A DNA stretch of 64,000 nt, taken from NCBI RefSeq assembly GCF_000499845.2, contig NC_023754.2:6588477-6652476 (forward strand), read 5' to 3'. Positions 53,487 to 64,000 of this stretch are shown piece by piece. Below the pieces are notes generated by a model, which did not search any database, was not told the DNA's origin, and saw only the letters and a program-made list of their open reading frames with translations. Within the stretch, counting starts at the first letter, position 1; every line of letters starts with the position of its first letter. The DNA comes from Phaseolus vulgaris (lineage: Eukaryota > Streptophyta > Magnoliopsida > Fabales > Fabaceae). The position numbers were made by a program, and so were the translations under genes.

Positions 53487-56400
53487 GCTGAGGGCGATCT
53501 TTCCAGACCCCATATAGCCATGAAGTTCCCATCGGCGTAAGGAGACATTCTAACGACGCACGTAGATTAAAATGTAGCACGAGAATGTTATGTAGAAAGC
53601 CTAAGGGTAGAGCCTACACGAGTGGACACCTATTGTGACCGATTCCATAGGCGGAAATCCTCTCGGGAACGGAAGTCCCCTATGAGAGAAGCTCAGTCGG
53701 TACGCAGAGAGTACACAGACGCTTTAGTCGACCGGGATCCTCGAACGGCAAGGCCAAGGCTCGAAGCAAAAGAAGAGTTGTGTCAAGTCCTTCTCGTCGA
53801 TGAGGAACACAACACCTGCATAGGCACGACCATAGCGACAGCCAAGGTCAAGCTTGTGCACCAGGCGTTGAAGAAGAACATCAATCTCTTTGCCTGGACA
53901 ACAATCGATATGTCGGGGTTGAGGCCAAATATCATTACCCACAAGCTCTCAGTCTACAAGGAAGCGCGTCCCGTAGCCCAGAAGAAGCGCAAACTTGGCA
54001 AGGAGAAGAGGTTGGCAGCGAAGGAAGAGGCCGAGAAGCTTTTATCAACCAGGTTTATACGCTAAGCCCGATACACCACTTGATTTGCCAACATAGTCAT
54101 CGTCACCAAGGCTAATGGAAAATGGAGGATGTGTGTAGACTACACAAACTTCAACAAGGCATGCCCAAAGGATTTGTATCAACTTCCTAGCATCGACCGA
54201 CTGTAGATGGTGTAGCTGACCACAAAATTCTAAGTTTCTTGGACGCATGTTCTAGCTATAACCAGATAAACATGCACCCGAGGGAAAAGGAGAAAATCGC
54301 ATTCATAACGCATGACGGACGACGTGAACTATTACTATGAAGTAATGCCATTCAGACAGAAGAACGCTAGAGCGATCTATCAAAGGCTCATGGATAAGGT
54401 CTTTAAGGGGATGATCGACCAAAATGTGGAGTTGTACGTGAGTGACATAGTTGTAAAGTCGGACTCGTGTGACAACCACATCAAAGACTTGGAAGAATTC
54501 TTTGAAGCTCCAAGAAGGACGAACATGAGGCTAAACCCCGAGAAGTGTGCATTTGGTGTTGAGGGCGACAAGTTTTTGGGTTTTATGTTAACCCACCGAG
54601 GAATTGGCGAATCCTGACAAATGTCAGATGATAACCGAGATGAGAAGCCCTCAGAACGTGAAGTTGGTGCAACAACTCATCGGGCGTCTTATCGTCCTCT
54701 TGAGGTTCGTCCCTCGCTTGGCCGACCACACACGACCAATGGTGCAATTGCTTCGTAAAATGGCGAAGTTTAGCTGGGATGAGAAATGCAAAAAAATCTT
54801 CCAGTAGTTGAAGACGTCCTTGTCCTCACCAGCGGTCATCCAGAAGCCGAGACCTGACTAATCAATAATAGTTTATCTATCGATCTCGGAGGAGGCGGTC
54901 AACGCATTTATGATACAAGAGGTTGAGAAGGAGGATCGTTCAGTTTACTTCGTCAGCCAAACGCTCCACGCGACCGAGAAGAGGTACCAAATGATATAGA
55001 AGGTTGTGTTCGCCATGTCCTAATAGCAGACGGACGAGACCATACTTCCAAAACCATACCATCACGGTAAGAACCGACTACCCAATATTTAAAATTTTAT
55101 CTAAACCAGACCTTGCAGGGTGCATGATAGGGTGGTCGGTGGAGTTTTCAGAATTTGACATCCACTATGAGCCAATGGGCGCAATCAAATCCCATTGCTT
55201 AGTTGATTTATCGGTCGAGCTAACTCCCCAACAGGACCTCTCGACCAGATGAACGATATATGTCGATGGGTCGTCCAACAAGATGACATGCGGAGCTGGG
55301 GTCGTCTTCGAAGGACCGAAGTGACCTCCTTTTACAACAGACACTCAAATTCGGGTTCAAGGCCACCAACAACCAAGCCAAGTATGAAACCATCCGGGGC
55401 GGTTTAAACTTGGCATATGATGTGGGAGTTCATGAAGTAAAATATTAAAGCGACTCCTAGTTGGTGGTCGGTCAAATAAAGGGAGAGTTTGAGGTGAATG
55501 AGCCTTTGCTGCAGAGGTACTACCACATAGTCTCCAACCTCATCGCCCGGTTCAAGAAAGTGACGGTGGAACACATCCACCGAGAGGACAACACGAGGGC
55601 TGACGCATTGTCTCGGCTTGCTACAACTAAGAAGAAGAGCCACCCCAAATCTGTGGTACAAATTCACCTGAAAAATCCTAGTGTAGGAGAGGCCGAATGC
55701 TTGGCCGTTATCGAGGTCGACACTTGGATGAATCTGATCATTCAATACCTAGAGCTCGGCACATGCAAGCCAGAGGTAGAAAAGACAATGAGACAGCAGA
55801 GTGCAAGGTACACCATGATCGGCTAGGACCTTTACAAAAGAGGATACTTCAGGTCGCTATTAAAGTGTATCATTAAAGAGCAGGCAAAGTATGCCCTCCA
55901 AGAAATCCATGAAGATGCATGTGTAAACCACTCGGATGAGAGGACGATGGTCACAAAGGTCTTTAGAGTCGGTTACTATTGGCCGATCATCCATAGCGAC
56001 TCTATAGACTATGTGAAGAAATGCACTAAGTGTTAAGAGTTTGGCCCCCTGTCCCATCTCAAGCTCGAAACACTCCACAGTATGGTGTCGTCATGGTTGT
56101 TCACCATCTGAGAATGAACATTATCGGTTCTTTAAGCTCGGGCAAGGGGAAAACAAAGTTTTTCTTGGTCGGAGTCGACTACTTCACCAAGTGGATTGAG
56201 GCTGAGCCCCTCGCCTCCATCTCAGAAAAATTTCGTGTGGAGAAGCATCGTTTGTCGTTTAGAGTCCCCCACACCATCATCACTGGTAATGGTCGGCAAT
56301 TCATTGACCGGGGAGTCCAGTCCTTCTATGAGGATCTCGACATAAAGTGAATATCAAGCTCAGTCAAGCACCTCTAAACCAACGGACAGGTTGAAACAAC

Positions 56401-56934
56401 AAATAAAGTTATCCTGAATGAATTGAAGAAGTGGCTCGGTACAACGAAAGGGCGGTGAACTAAAGAGTTAGTCGAAGTCTCATGGGCGTACTGCTGCACG
56501 CCGCAAACATAGACACAAGAGATACCTTATAGCCTGACCTACGTCACCGAGACCATGATTCTAGTCGAAGTAGGGGAGCCTTCCCTTAGAAGGCAACTCT
56601 TTGATTTGTTCATAAATCAAGAGAGTCTATCGATTGGGCTCGACCTACTTAACGAACTCCGAGACAAGAGTAAAATCCGCGAAGCCGAATGCAAGCTCTG
56701 AACGGCTAGGTGGTACAACACGAAGGTCCGACCGAGAAGCTTTTAGAAGGGAGACCTCATTTGGAGGATGCGAAGTGAAGTTATGAAGACAGATGGCAAG
56801 TTCTCATCCAACTAAGAAGGCCCTTTTCGGATCCGAGATGTAGCAGCCATAGGGCATACCACCTAGAGTGGTTATCAGGAAAATTTGTACCAAGGACATG
56901 GAATGTCATGCACCTCAAGTTCTATTATAGTTAA
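53487..56934 (+). pseudogene. pol of element A (protease end, RT, RNase H, integrase), degenerate
   Basis: Protease tail and linker to 53790. Pol N-terminus: INLFAWTTIDMSGL. RT: NIVIVTKANGKWRMCVDYTNFNKACPKD (54090-54170), YYYEVMPFRQKNARAIYQRLM and the catalytic box as LYVSDIVVKS (about 54434-54463), i.e. YVDD has become YVSD. RNase H scraps near 55255-55440 and 55461-55640 (EHIHREDNTRADALSRLA). Integrase: GVDYFTKWIEAEPL (about 56168-56210) and TIITGNGRQF (about 56275-56305), where the second catalytic Asp is Gly. Tail: PRTWNVMHLKFYYS, stop at 56932. More than a dozen stops. Confidence 0.88.
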
Positions 56935-57857
56935 AAATTAATAAAATCATGCACTATTTCCTCACTCGACCGTTGTTTACTTAAGGAGGGTTTCCAGTTG
57001 GAAATGTTTTAATGAGGCATTTCTTTACAAGTTTGTGTATCTAATTTTCTTTCACAGCACAGTTGTCAAGGACAAAATCTTAACCAATATACCCTCCTGA
57101 CACCTAAAGACATGGGTCGGTCAAGGATGAAACATTAATTGGTATACCCTCCTGACACCTAAAGACACAGGTCAGTCAAGGATGAAACCTTAACCGGTAT
57201 ACCTTCCTTACACCTAAAGACACGGGTCGATCTAGGACGAAATCTTAATTGGTATACCCTCCTAATACCTAAATACACGGGTCGGTCAAGGATGAAACCT
57301 TAACTGGTATACCCTTTCGACACTCAAAGATTTGGTTCGGCCAAAGACGATACCTTAATCAGTATTCTCTCCCGACACCCAAATACTTGGTGCAAACAAC
57401 CACGTTTAACTTGATTGGATCTACCGATCGATGCTCAACAACTTAAGTAAATTTTATTTAAGGATGCTCCAACTAATTGAAAATTATACTTAATTATAAC
57501 TCGTTATATTAAAGCAGGAATAAGAAGAGAATGACTGATTCATTGATTGATAAGAGAAGAAGGTGGAGGCCACACCCCGACCCCGAGGGAAAAAAACAAT
57601 AGACTAAACCTAATGGTCTTCGTCTTCATCTTCATTTGCAACCCCCGAAGCTAATGCTCGAAGCTCGGCCAACTTAGAGAAGGTCACCAGCCGACCCTCA
57701 TAAATGGTGCCTATCTGGGAGTGGATTGGTTGCTAGCGGCAACCGTCTCCAAGCTCCCTCTAGCCATGCCAACCGACTTATTATGAAAGGCAATGAGTAT
57801 ATCGACTGCTTGTGGAGCTTCTCTTGCTATGATATCTACAACAAGAAAGAAAATATT
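56935..57857 (+). repeat. 3' non-coding region of A with six 55-bp tandem repeats
   Basis: Units of 55 bp (tcaaggatgaaaccttaa..ggtatacc..cc..acacctaaagacacgggtcgg) lie at about 57066-57391, the last ones diverged. The rest (57392-57857) has no conserved frame on the plus strand. On the minus strand the tail of the antisense ORF may extend into it. Confidence 0.8.
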
Positions 57858-58712
57858 TTAGCCAACAACATATGCCAACCGAGGATTAAAGCGATAAAAA
57901 ATACAAGCATGAAAATCAGTCCACCTCTGTGATCTTTCGGGTAGAAAGCCTTCTCGGGAGGCTATCAAACAAGTCATAGACCTCCCGCTCCTTGACACTA
58001 GTGACCAGACGAGGCCATTTCTTAAAGTGAATAGGGGTCTTGATCCAATCAATACAAAGGAAATTTGGATTGTTCGAGCTCGTAAAAAAGAGCTACAAAC
58101 CCTCGGGCTCGATAAAAATCTTAAAAAAATTTCCCTTGAAATTTTTGTACGAGGATGTGAAGGGGGCAAATAGAATATTACCCCGTCAGCTAATAAGGGA
58201 TAACCTGCAAGGAGGCCCATGTGTTGGGGTGGAGTTGCGTAGGGGCAACATTGAGCGTTCGAAGGACATCCATCGTGAAGTCATAAAAGGGAAAGGCGAC
58301 ATGAAGGTCCAAAAAAAGAAAAGAATAAACATAGAGAAAAGGACCATCAGAGAACGATCGATCCATACAGATGGTATCGGTCAGACGATAATAATTGATG
58401 GCCAAGATGCTATCAAAAGCATCCGAATTTAACAAATGGTGATATCCATGAAGGAGTCAATGGAAGACGAGTCCCGATAGACAGAGAAAAACTCAGTCAC
58501 CTTGGGATCTACCTAGTCAAACCCGAACTATTGGATGACTCTTCGGCAGGATGTGACCGATCGAAAACACCTTCTATGTCATCAACCCTTATAGAATCTT
58601 CCCCGGGGGGCAACGTTTGAATTGCGCCGACCGACAAAGGCTTGGTCATGGAAGAGCTAGAAGAAGAGGGAGACGAAGACGAGGAGGGAGAAGAGGACGA
58701 GGAGGAAGACAT
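57858..58712 (-). pseudogene. Antisense ORF of element A, Transposase_28-like ('putative gypsy type transposon') protein
   Basis: On the minus strand it starts at 58712 with MSSSSSSSPSSS (Ser-rich), then DSIRVDDIEGVFDRSHPAEE and a stop at 58509. It continues in broken frames with VTEFFSVYRDSSSIDSFM, SDGPFLYVYSFLFLDLHVAFP (about 58270-58330) and FYDFTMDVLRTLNVAPTQLHPN (about 58210-58270), followed by less clear parts to 57858. The LNVAPTQLHPN block is typical of the plant proteins annotated as 'putative gypsy type transposon' domain. The position (between pol and 3' LTR, antisense) is that of the known extra ORFs of Tat elements. Its role is unknown. A TATA-like atataaatag lies upstream at about 58815. 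Confidence 0.65.
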
Positions 58713-58733
58713 GACTAACTTTTCAGAGTGTAG

Positions 58734-59367
58734 GGTAAGCAACGCGCCAGGACGATTAAGTTTCGGATGTCAGAGCAAGTAAAGTAGTGACTCGGAACCG
58801 CAAGGGACCACTATTTATATCCTTCGAAGGGCTCGGAAGATGAAGCGTCACTCTCATCTCAATTGCTGGATCTCCCTCGATCCAACGATTCTCATCAGAT
58901 GGTGCACGAAAACCTCGTCATTAATGCACGTCACAACACACGTTTGGCTCCACCAATGTCCAACCTCGGGAAGCCCAACCTTCACAACGGCCTTAGACAA
59001 AGACTCTTAGAATTAAACGTCCTCGAGCCTGGGGGCAAGTGTACTGGTATGGTAAGCAACGCGCCATGACGATTAAGTTTCGGATGTCAGAGCAAGTAAA
59101 GTAGTGACTCGGAACCGCAAGGGACCACTATTTTTAGCCTTCGAAGGGCTCGGAAGATGAAGCGTCACTCTCATCTCAATTGTTGGATCTCCCTCGATCC
59201 AACGATTCTCATCAGATGGTGCACAAAAACCTCGTCATTAATGCGCGTCACATCACACATTTGGCTCCACCAATGTCCAACCTCGGGAAGCCCAACCGTC
59301 ACAACGGCCTCAGACAAAGACTCTTAGGATTAAACGTCCTCAAGCCTGGGGGCAAGTGTACTGGTAT
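58734..59367 (+). repeat. Two tandem 317-bp units spanning the 3' LTR edge of A
   Basis: ggtaagcaacgcgcca... at 58734 recurs at 59051, with few differences. Each unit ends tgtactggtat, the first 11 bases of the LTR, so the duplication joint lies inside the LTR. The unit also contains the putative antisense promoter, which is therefore doubled. Confidence 0.92.
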
Positions 59368-59798
59368 GGTTTGTATGACCAAGACCATGACTCGGCACTC
59401 GGTCCAAGTCGACCGACACCACCAAAACCATTACGAAACAGGATTAATGAGGCTAATCAGTGATCTAGCACTAGGTAACGCACTCCTAAGCATGACCCAA
59501 CTCCCTAATCCGACCCAATAACAAAGGGCTCATGATAATAATATAAATAGGCACAAATTCCAAGAATCAGATACATCACTACACAGTATTAATAGCGTCA
59601 GGTGTCGAATACTGAATTCTCACTTGAACGTTAGAGTGCCTTTTGCAGGTATCATACGAGCCTGAAGATCACGAGAACGAGAGGTAGAATGACGAAAGGA
59701 GAGCAAGGAGTTAGTTTGGAGAGGGAGAAAAAAAGTGCTTACCGACCAACTGAAAAATGACTCAAATCGTTCTCTTTATTCTAACCCATTCGAAAACA
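59357..59798 (+). mobile_element. 3' LTR of element A
   Basis: TGTACTGGTATGG...CGAAAACA, 442 bp, preceded by cctgggggcaag. It is followed by the target duplication tattt, matching 36833-36837. Confidence 0.88.
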
Positions 59799-59803
59799 TA
59801 TTT

Positions 59804-60543
59804 ATTATATAATTTTTCTTAATTTTATATATTATAATACATTATAATATTTAAAACGTATTTGTAAAATATTAAAATTGTATTTCACATAATTTTTTCT
59901 TTTTAAATATTAAAATCGTATACGTACGTGGAATATGGTTTCAATTAGAAATCATATTCCATATCTACAATTTTTAATTTTTTAAAAATATCACGTGATT
60001 AGCGATTTTATCTGGTGAAAATTATATTTTTCACGATTTAAGAATAAAATTTTCTTTATCCATTATAAAATTTGTACTATCAGACAAAGAACCGCTGACT
60101 GGTGAATGGGTGTGATTATGGCTTCCCTGTGGGTGCTACTAGAGAACCCTTGGTTCAAGGTGGAAGAGAGATAAAGTTATTTGGGATTAAAATTAATGTA
60201 ACTCGCAGAAAATTATTAACTCTATTTAGTCCTTTTTGTGGTTATAATATCTCCCCTAAAAGAAGTTAAAAACATGTTTTATTAGAAAAAAAACAGACGT
60301 ATGCGTCACCATTACATACACATTATAGAGCTTTTCCACATGGTCCTACTTTCCAAAGTTGCCAACAAAAACCTAACAAAAGAAGAAAAGTTATCCAGAG
60401 ATATTTTATCTTTTGTATTATCTTTCTATCCAAATTTCCTTCCTCAAACATGCACCACAAAAGAGTAGAGAACTCTCACAATATCCACTTCAGTTCATTG
60501 GTGCATTTTGCAGTTTTTAACTTGGAGGACTATAGCAGTGAGA
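59804..60543. other. AT-rich DNA and upstream region of the CRR42 gene
   Basis: 59804-60060 is AT-rich and may be the continuation of the MULE right flank (atatttaaaacgtattt occurs at 36820 and again at 59848). 60060-60543 is the presumed promoter and 5' leader of the host gene. No clear TATA box was singled out. Confidence 0.5.
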
Positions 60544-61864
60544 ATGGCTTTCTCCTTTTCTTGTGCAACCACAAAGCCATTTTTGAGGGTCCAAGGGAGA
60601 AGAAGCTTGAATTGTGAAGTTCTGAGGCCAAATGGTGTTTCTTCTTTGATAAAGTGTGCATCAAAAGAGTCTTCAGAGTTGCCAGAGAAAGGGTCCAAGT
60701 TGGAGATAGGTTCTCCCATTATTTTCATTGAAGCTCCCAAGATGATTAAGACTGCAGCTACTATGCCATGTCTCAGGGTTAATACTGGTCAAGTCAAACC
60801 TGGTGATGTTGGAAGGTATTCATTCACTTCATCATCAACATATTCAATTCTCCATACATAAAATAGGTTCATGAATCTAATAATTAATAGACTTTACTTT
60901 TCATCCAATTAGAGTGTAATGTGAGATCTACTAAAAGTAGTAATTTCAAATGAACTGAAAGAACATTGGAAAGAGATTGTTTGAGAAAGTGTTGCTAGTA
61001 AAAAAAAATTGTCATAGTATCTCAAATATTAAATGTATCATTGACATGGAAAATTTTGGGGAAATTGTTTCCTACACCCAATCAATTTTGACTCGCACGC
61101 AACGAAAATTTTAAAATCCCATTCTGCCTTTTTCACACATTTGTTTACGGATTTCAATATCCGAAAGTCATTTTTATACATTCTGGATTTCAAAATCTGG
61201 AAGGTCATTTTCATATTTTATTTAAGCTTTCGGATGGTCATATCTGGAAGTGAGTTATGAGTTTCGGATTTTCATATCCGAAATGGTATGTTGTAAATGG
61301 TGTTGAGGATTGAGATCCGAAACTCATTTATGTTTGCTTACGAATCTTGACATCCAAAAGGTTATTTATGCTGTCCAAATAAGCTTCCGAATAGTGAAAT
61401 CCAAAAGTGACATATTAGTTCCAGATTTATATATTCAGAATTTTGTAATTTCACTTATAGATATGAATATCCGGAAGTCAAAAATTTAAAATCATTAAGA
61501 ACAAAATGGACATTTCACCTTTGATCAACTTGGTTGATCTCACTTCCAAATAAGGAGATAATATCACCACAGCTTATATTTCTCAACAAGTTTCAGGAAA
61601 TAGTGTGTTAGAAATTGAATTTTGCTTTATGTAAATCTAACCCATTGAGGTGCCAAGGTTACTTTAATGTAATATTTTTTGTTTGATGATGATATATAAA
61701 TTTGGGAGCATCAAATGCTTACAGTAATAAGCAATTGGGTTGTTATTTGGTGCAGGATTGTTTCAAGAAAACCCAAAGATGTTTGGGCTGTGAGGCTCAG
61801 AATTGGAACTTATCTCATAGATGGCAAATATTTCGAGCCCTTGGATCTGGCTGAGTCAAACTGA
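60544..61864 (+). CDS. CRR42: CRR42-like chloroplast protein (DUF3148), two exons: 60544-60815 and 61756-61864
   Basis: This is the only apparently intact host gene. Exon 1 starts at ATG 60544 (MAFSFSC), with a Ser/Arg-rich transit-peptide-like N-terminus of about 45-50 residues. The domain follows: KLEIGSPIIFIEAPKMIKTA, then MPCLRVNTGQVKPGDVGR. The intron 60816-61755 has gt..cag ends and splits an Arg codon. Exon 2 gives IVSRKPKDVWAVRLRIGTYL, IDGKYFEPLD and a stop at 61862. The total is 126 residues without stops. The KTA-x-MP-x-LR and G-x-G-x-V-x-x-R pattern is that of DUF3148, the cyanobacterial/plastid family of Arabidopsis CRR42, a stromal factor needed to assemble subcomplex A of the chloroplast NDH complex. 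Function is inferred by family. Confidence 0.85.
61147..61482. repeat. Array of degenerate palindromic units in the CRR42 intron
   Basis: About nine units of the type tttcggattttcatatccgaaa (best copy 61262-61283) are spaced roughly 30-50 bp. Others include ggatttcaatatccgaaag (61149) and gaatatccggaagtc (about 61466). Each unit is a small inverted repeat around an AT core. Origin unknown. Confidence 0.75.
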
Positions 61865-62004
61865 ACACTGATTGAGAAAATAGAAACTGGAGACATACTT
61901 TGTATCTCTTTACTGCATTATGTAAATTAGTTCAGTAAAATATATGAAATTAGTGTTTTTTCTCTTTAAAATAAACATAAAAAACCATTAATTCCTCGTT
62001 TTAA

Positions 62005-62040
<36 letters not shown>

Positions 62041-63022
62041 CTCTTCATTTTAATTAAATATATTCTCTTAAAAAAAAGTATATATTTAATTCAATTTCAC
62101 AAAATTGATTTTAAAATAAGGTTTATATTTCATTTATATATTATGTTTTGATTATATTATTAATTGATTTGAAATTTCCAAAACATCTTCTATAACATGT
62201 TTTTAAATAATACAATAAATTATTACACAACATTTTCAATGAACTCTAAATAGTTTTGATACATTCTAATAAGTTGGTTTATGTCTAAACTCACTTAAGA
62301 AGAGTTAATTTATTTGTAGGCATGTAACTTTAAAATAATTCTAATGAAATTTACAATATTTTAACTATATAACAAACTATAATTAGGGGATATTATAATT
62401 TTTTTTGCATCATTAATATATAATGAATAATAATTAAATCTTTCAATTTTTTATAAAAAATATAAAATATAAATTATAAGTGGAACAAGGAGTTGACATG
62501 TTAACTATTCAATAAAATAAGAAATATGTAAGACGTTAAGTTAGTCGTTTAAATAATGAAAAACTTAATTAAATTCCTGAATGTATACAAAATTTAAATT
62601 ACAATTTAATAATAAAACACTATCTAATTAACTATTAAATCGGTCTTAAAAATATATTTTAATGATAAAATGTTTTTATAAATTAACAGTAGAATATAAT
62701 TGGAAGATTTGTTTGCACATTCAAAAACTAAAATAATGTTTTTTTTCTACAAATGATCAAATTATTTATTTATCCTTTAAAACTGAGTCTTAAGTGTCAT
62801 CTATCAATATTCATTAGAGACAAGTTCACCTTTTCTATTTATTTTCATGTGATTCGATTTTCAAAATCCTATATTTGTATTGGGTTCGATTTTCAAATCT
62901 CTTTTTATAGTTATTCCAAATTTATCAGAATAAAAATTTATTAAATTTATTATACCATTCATAATTATATATTTTCACGCATAAGTTGACAGATTTTGAC
63001 GTGAGAGATGCTAGATAGAAAT
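61865..63022. other. AT-rich intergenic DNA
   Basis: It holds the 3' flank of CRR42, a (TA)n microsatellite at about 62010-62038, and no convincing coding frame. Small open frames (such as 62753-62944) are low-complexity. Confidence 0.6.
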
Positions 63023-63776
63023 TGTACTGGACCAGAGCGTTGAGCTCAGCGCTCGGTGATCGAACATTGGCGTCTATGTCAAACAGGTCAGCTCAGTCAT
63101 CGGGTCAAGTTGATGGGCCACATAAGTGGGCTCCAGGTATGTGTGTATTGACTTTCATTCATATACTTAATGTAATCCTTCGCGTATAAGGCCTGGTTAA
63201 GTTATGTTTCGCACATTCAGATCTAGTACAAGTAAAACATTCTCTATAAAGCCTAAGCCCAAGAGCGCTAGGGTTTTAAGGAATAAGTTGCATGCATGGT
63301 ACGTAGAGGCTTGTACGCCTACAATGGAAAGATTGGATCCCTAATGTTGGTACATGAGTTGGTACCCTGACGAACATTCTGTTAAGATTCATGCACTCTA
63401 AGGAGATAAGATTTTGTGCAGTTGCTGCACTAAGATTGTGCGCATTGTAACAGACTCTCCTCCCATTAAACATGCTTTCACTCGAGATAAGGTTCTCGTG
63501 AGAGAGGGTTGTTACAAGAAGTAACCTAAAAGTAGTCTATAAAAGGGACTCAAGATCCCAGGTAAAGGTACACTGTTTCTAAGACTGAAACTACTTACTC
63601 GCTTATTGTTTTTATAAGCCTTGCACTGACTTGATCGTCGAAGTGCAATCAACATGTAGGGACCCCTCTGTTTCAACGGAGCCGCATCCAAAGGGAAGCA
63701 CAGAATCCACCAGAAATAGGAGGAGCCACCGCTTGTCTTTGAAGTCAACCGGCAACCAAGTCAACCAGCGAGAACA
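63023..63776 (+). mobile_element. 5' LTR of Tat-type element E
   Basis: TGTACTGGACC...GCGAGAACA, about 754 bp, directly followed by a primer site. It is homologous to the LTR of D at 27073-27810. A TATA-like tctataaaaggg lies near 63538. The rest of E lies beyond the window. Confidence 0.8.
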
Positions 63777-63778
63777 TT

Positions 63779-63796
63779 TGGCGCCCACCGTGGGGC
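63779..63796 (+). promoter_or_regulatory. Primer binding site of element E
   Basis: tggcgcccaccgtggggc is identical to that of element C. Confidence 0.85.
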
Positions 63797-63826
63797 CCGA
63801 ATAAAACCAGGTCCCATCCACAGTTA

Positions 63827-64000
63827 TGATCAAGCTATTAGGCGATATGATAATTACTCGACAAGGTCCATCTGAACAGGAAGGAGGTGACAACTCTACC
63901 TTACAGCAACTCATGGAGACTGTCAACACTCTCTAGGAGATAGTGGCGGTGATGGGTTGATACCAAATGATGGGTTGTTCTTCTTGGAGATTTGAAAAGG
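63827..64000 (+). pseudogene. Start of gag of element E, cut by window end
   Basis: ATG at 63827 gives MIKLLGDMIITRQGPSEQEG, then LQQLMETVNTL and a TAG near 63935 inside what should be the N-terminal coiled coil. The frame is therefore broken early, unless translation starts later. Only 174 bases are visible. Confidence 0.55.

Larger units (their letters stand above)
36838..59798 (+). mobile_element. Tat-type gypsy retrotransposon A (host of the nest)
   Basis: It is bounded by TGTACTAGTA at 36838 and ...CGAAAACA at 59798, with identical 5-bp target duplications tattt (36833-36837 and 59799-59803). Without the insertions it is about 8 kb: broken 5' LTR (36838-36866 plus 50847-51185), gag, protease, pol, tandem repeats, antisense ORF, 3' LTR. 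Insertions into it are element B (with C inside) and a solo LTR. The LTRs differ at many positions by eye and every frame is broken, so it is the oldest layer of the nest. Confidence 0.88.

Noticed and set aside
57066..57391. Regular 55-bp repeats considered as a CRISPR-like array
   Set aside because: Units are contiguous without unique spacers, diverge gradually and lie in a plant retroelement 3' region.
58509..58742. Poly-serine minus ORF considered as a pure low-complexity artefact
   Set aside because: Rejected as artefact, not as feature: the frame leads into conserved LNVAPTQLHPN-type sequence and has a start context shared with the fragment at 13422, so it was kept as an antisense ORF.
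60495..60740. Minus-strand 81-residue frame over CRR42 exon 1
   Set aside because: It is a complement of the conserved plus-strand exon. The DUF3148 motifs and splice sites all support the plus strand.
1..64000. tRNA, rRNA or other structured RNA genes
   Set aside because: Reading for tRNA arms, rRNA motifs and snoRNA boxes by eye gave nothing convincing. The tRNA-like strings are retroelement primer sites. A tRNAscan/Infernal run would be decisive.

Overview
The window is plant nuclear DNA, probably from a legume (Phaseoleae-like). The evidence is one split nuclear gene for a chloroplast NDH-assembly factor (CRR42 type), a nuclear copy of chloroplast ndhA, plant-type introns, and plant lineages of LTR retrotransposons, hAT, Mutator, CACTA and Helitron elements. 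About 85-90% of the 64 kb is transposon-derived, and almost all of it is decayed. The species call is an impression, not a proof.

Layout. 1-3025: 3' end of a SIRE-type copia element (env-like ORF, PPT, LTR) and a second LTR fragment. 3026-25065: a mosaic in which a minus-strand Tat-type gypsy element and a minus-strand copia element form a composite that occurs twice (3026-12830 and 17037-24910). Between and inside the copies lie an intact-ended hAT transposon (3538-6802), two solo LTRs with perfect 5-bp target duplications (13427-14491 and 14584-15720), an antisense gene of a Tat element, and copia debris. 25066-27810: a Tat-type derivative lacking RT, RNase H and most of integrase. 27811-32450: AT-rich DNA with an ndhA fragment and a Helitron-helicase remnant carrying a CACTA MITE. 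32571-36785: a Mutator-like element with about 240-bp terminal inverted repeats, a transposase gene (+) and a plant-mobile-domain gene (-).

36838-59798 is a nest. Tat-type element A (TSD tattt) has chromovirus B (36867-50846, CRM-like) in its 5' LTR. B carries the young non-autonomous Tat element C (40271-46561, TSD gtacc) in its gag. A's protease region also holds a solo LTR (52440-53481, TSD aatag). By eye, LTR divergence rises from C to B to A, as the nesting order predicts. 59804-63022 holds the only likely functional host gene, CRR42 (two exons), in AT-rich DNA. 63023 to the end is the 5' LTR, primer site and gag start of another Tat-type element of the same family as 25066-27810.

The elements are parasites of one another rather than a pathway. 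The most notable points are: two separate Tat derivatives that kept gag, protease and the integrase tail but lost the polymerase block; antisense genes in the 3' regions of several Tat elements; a motif repeated in pairs exactly 20-21 bp apart in the SIRE-type LTRs; and a small duplication that copied a MITE end into a nearby helicase remnant.
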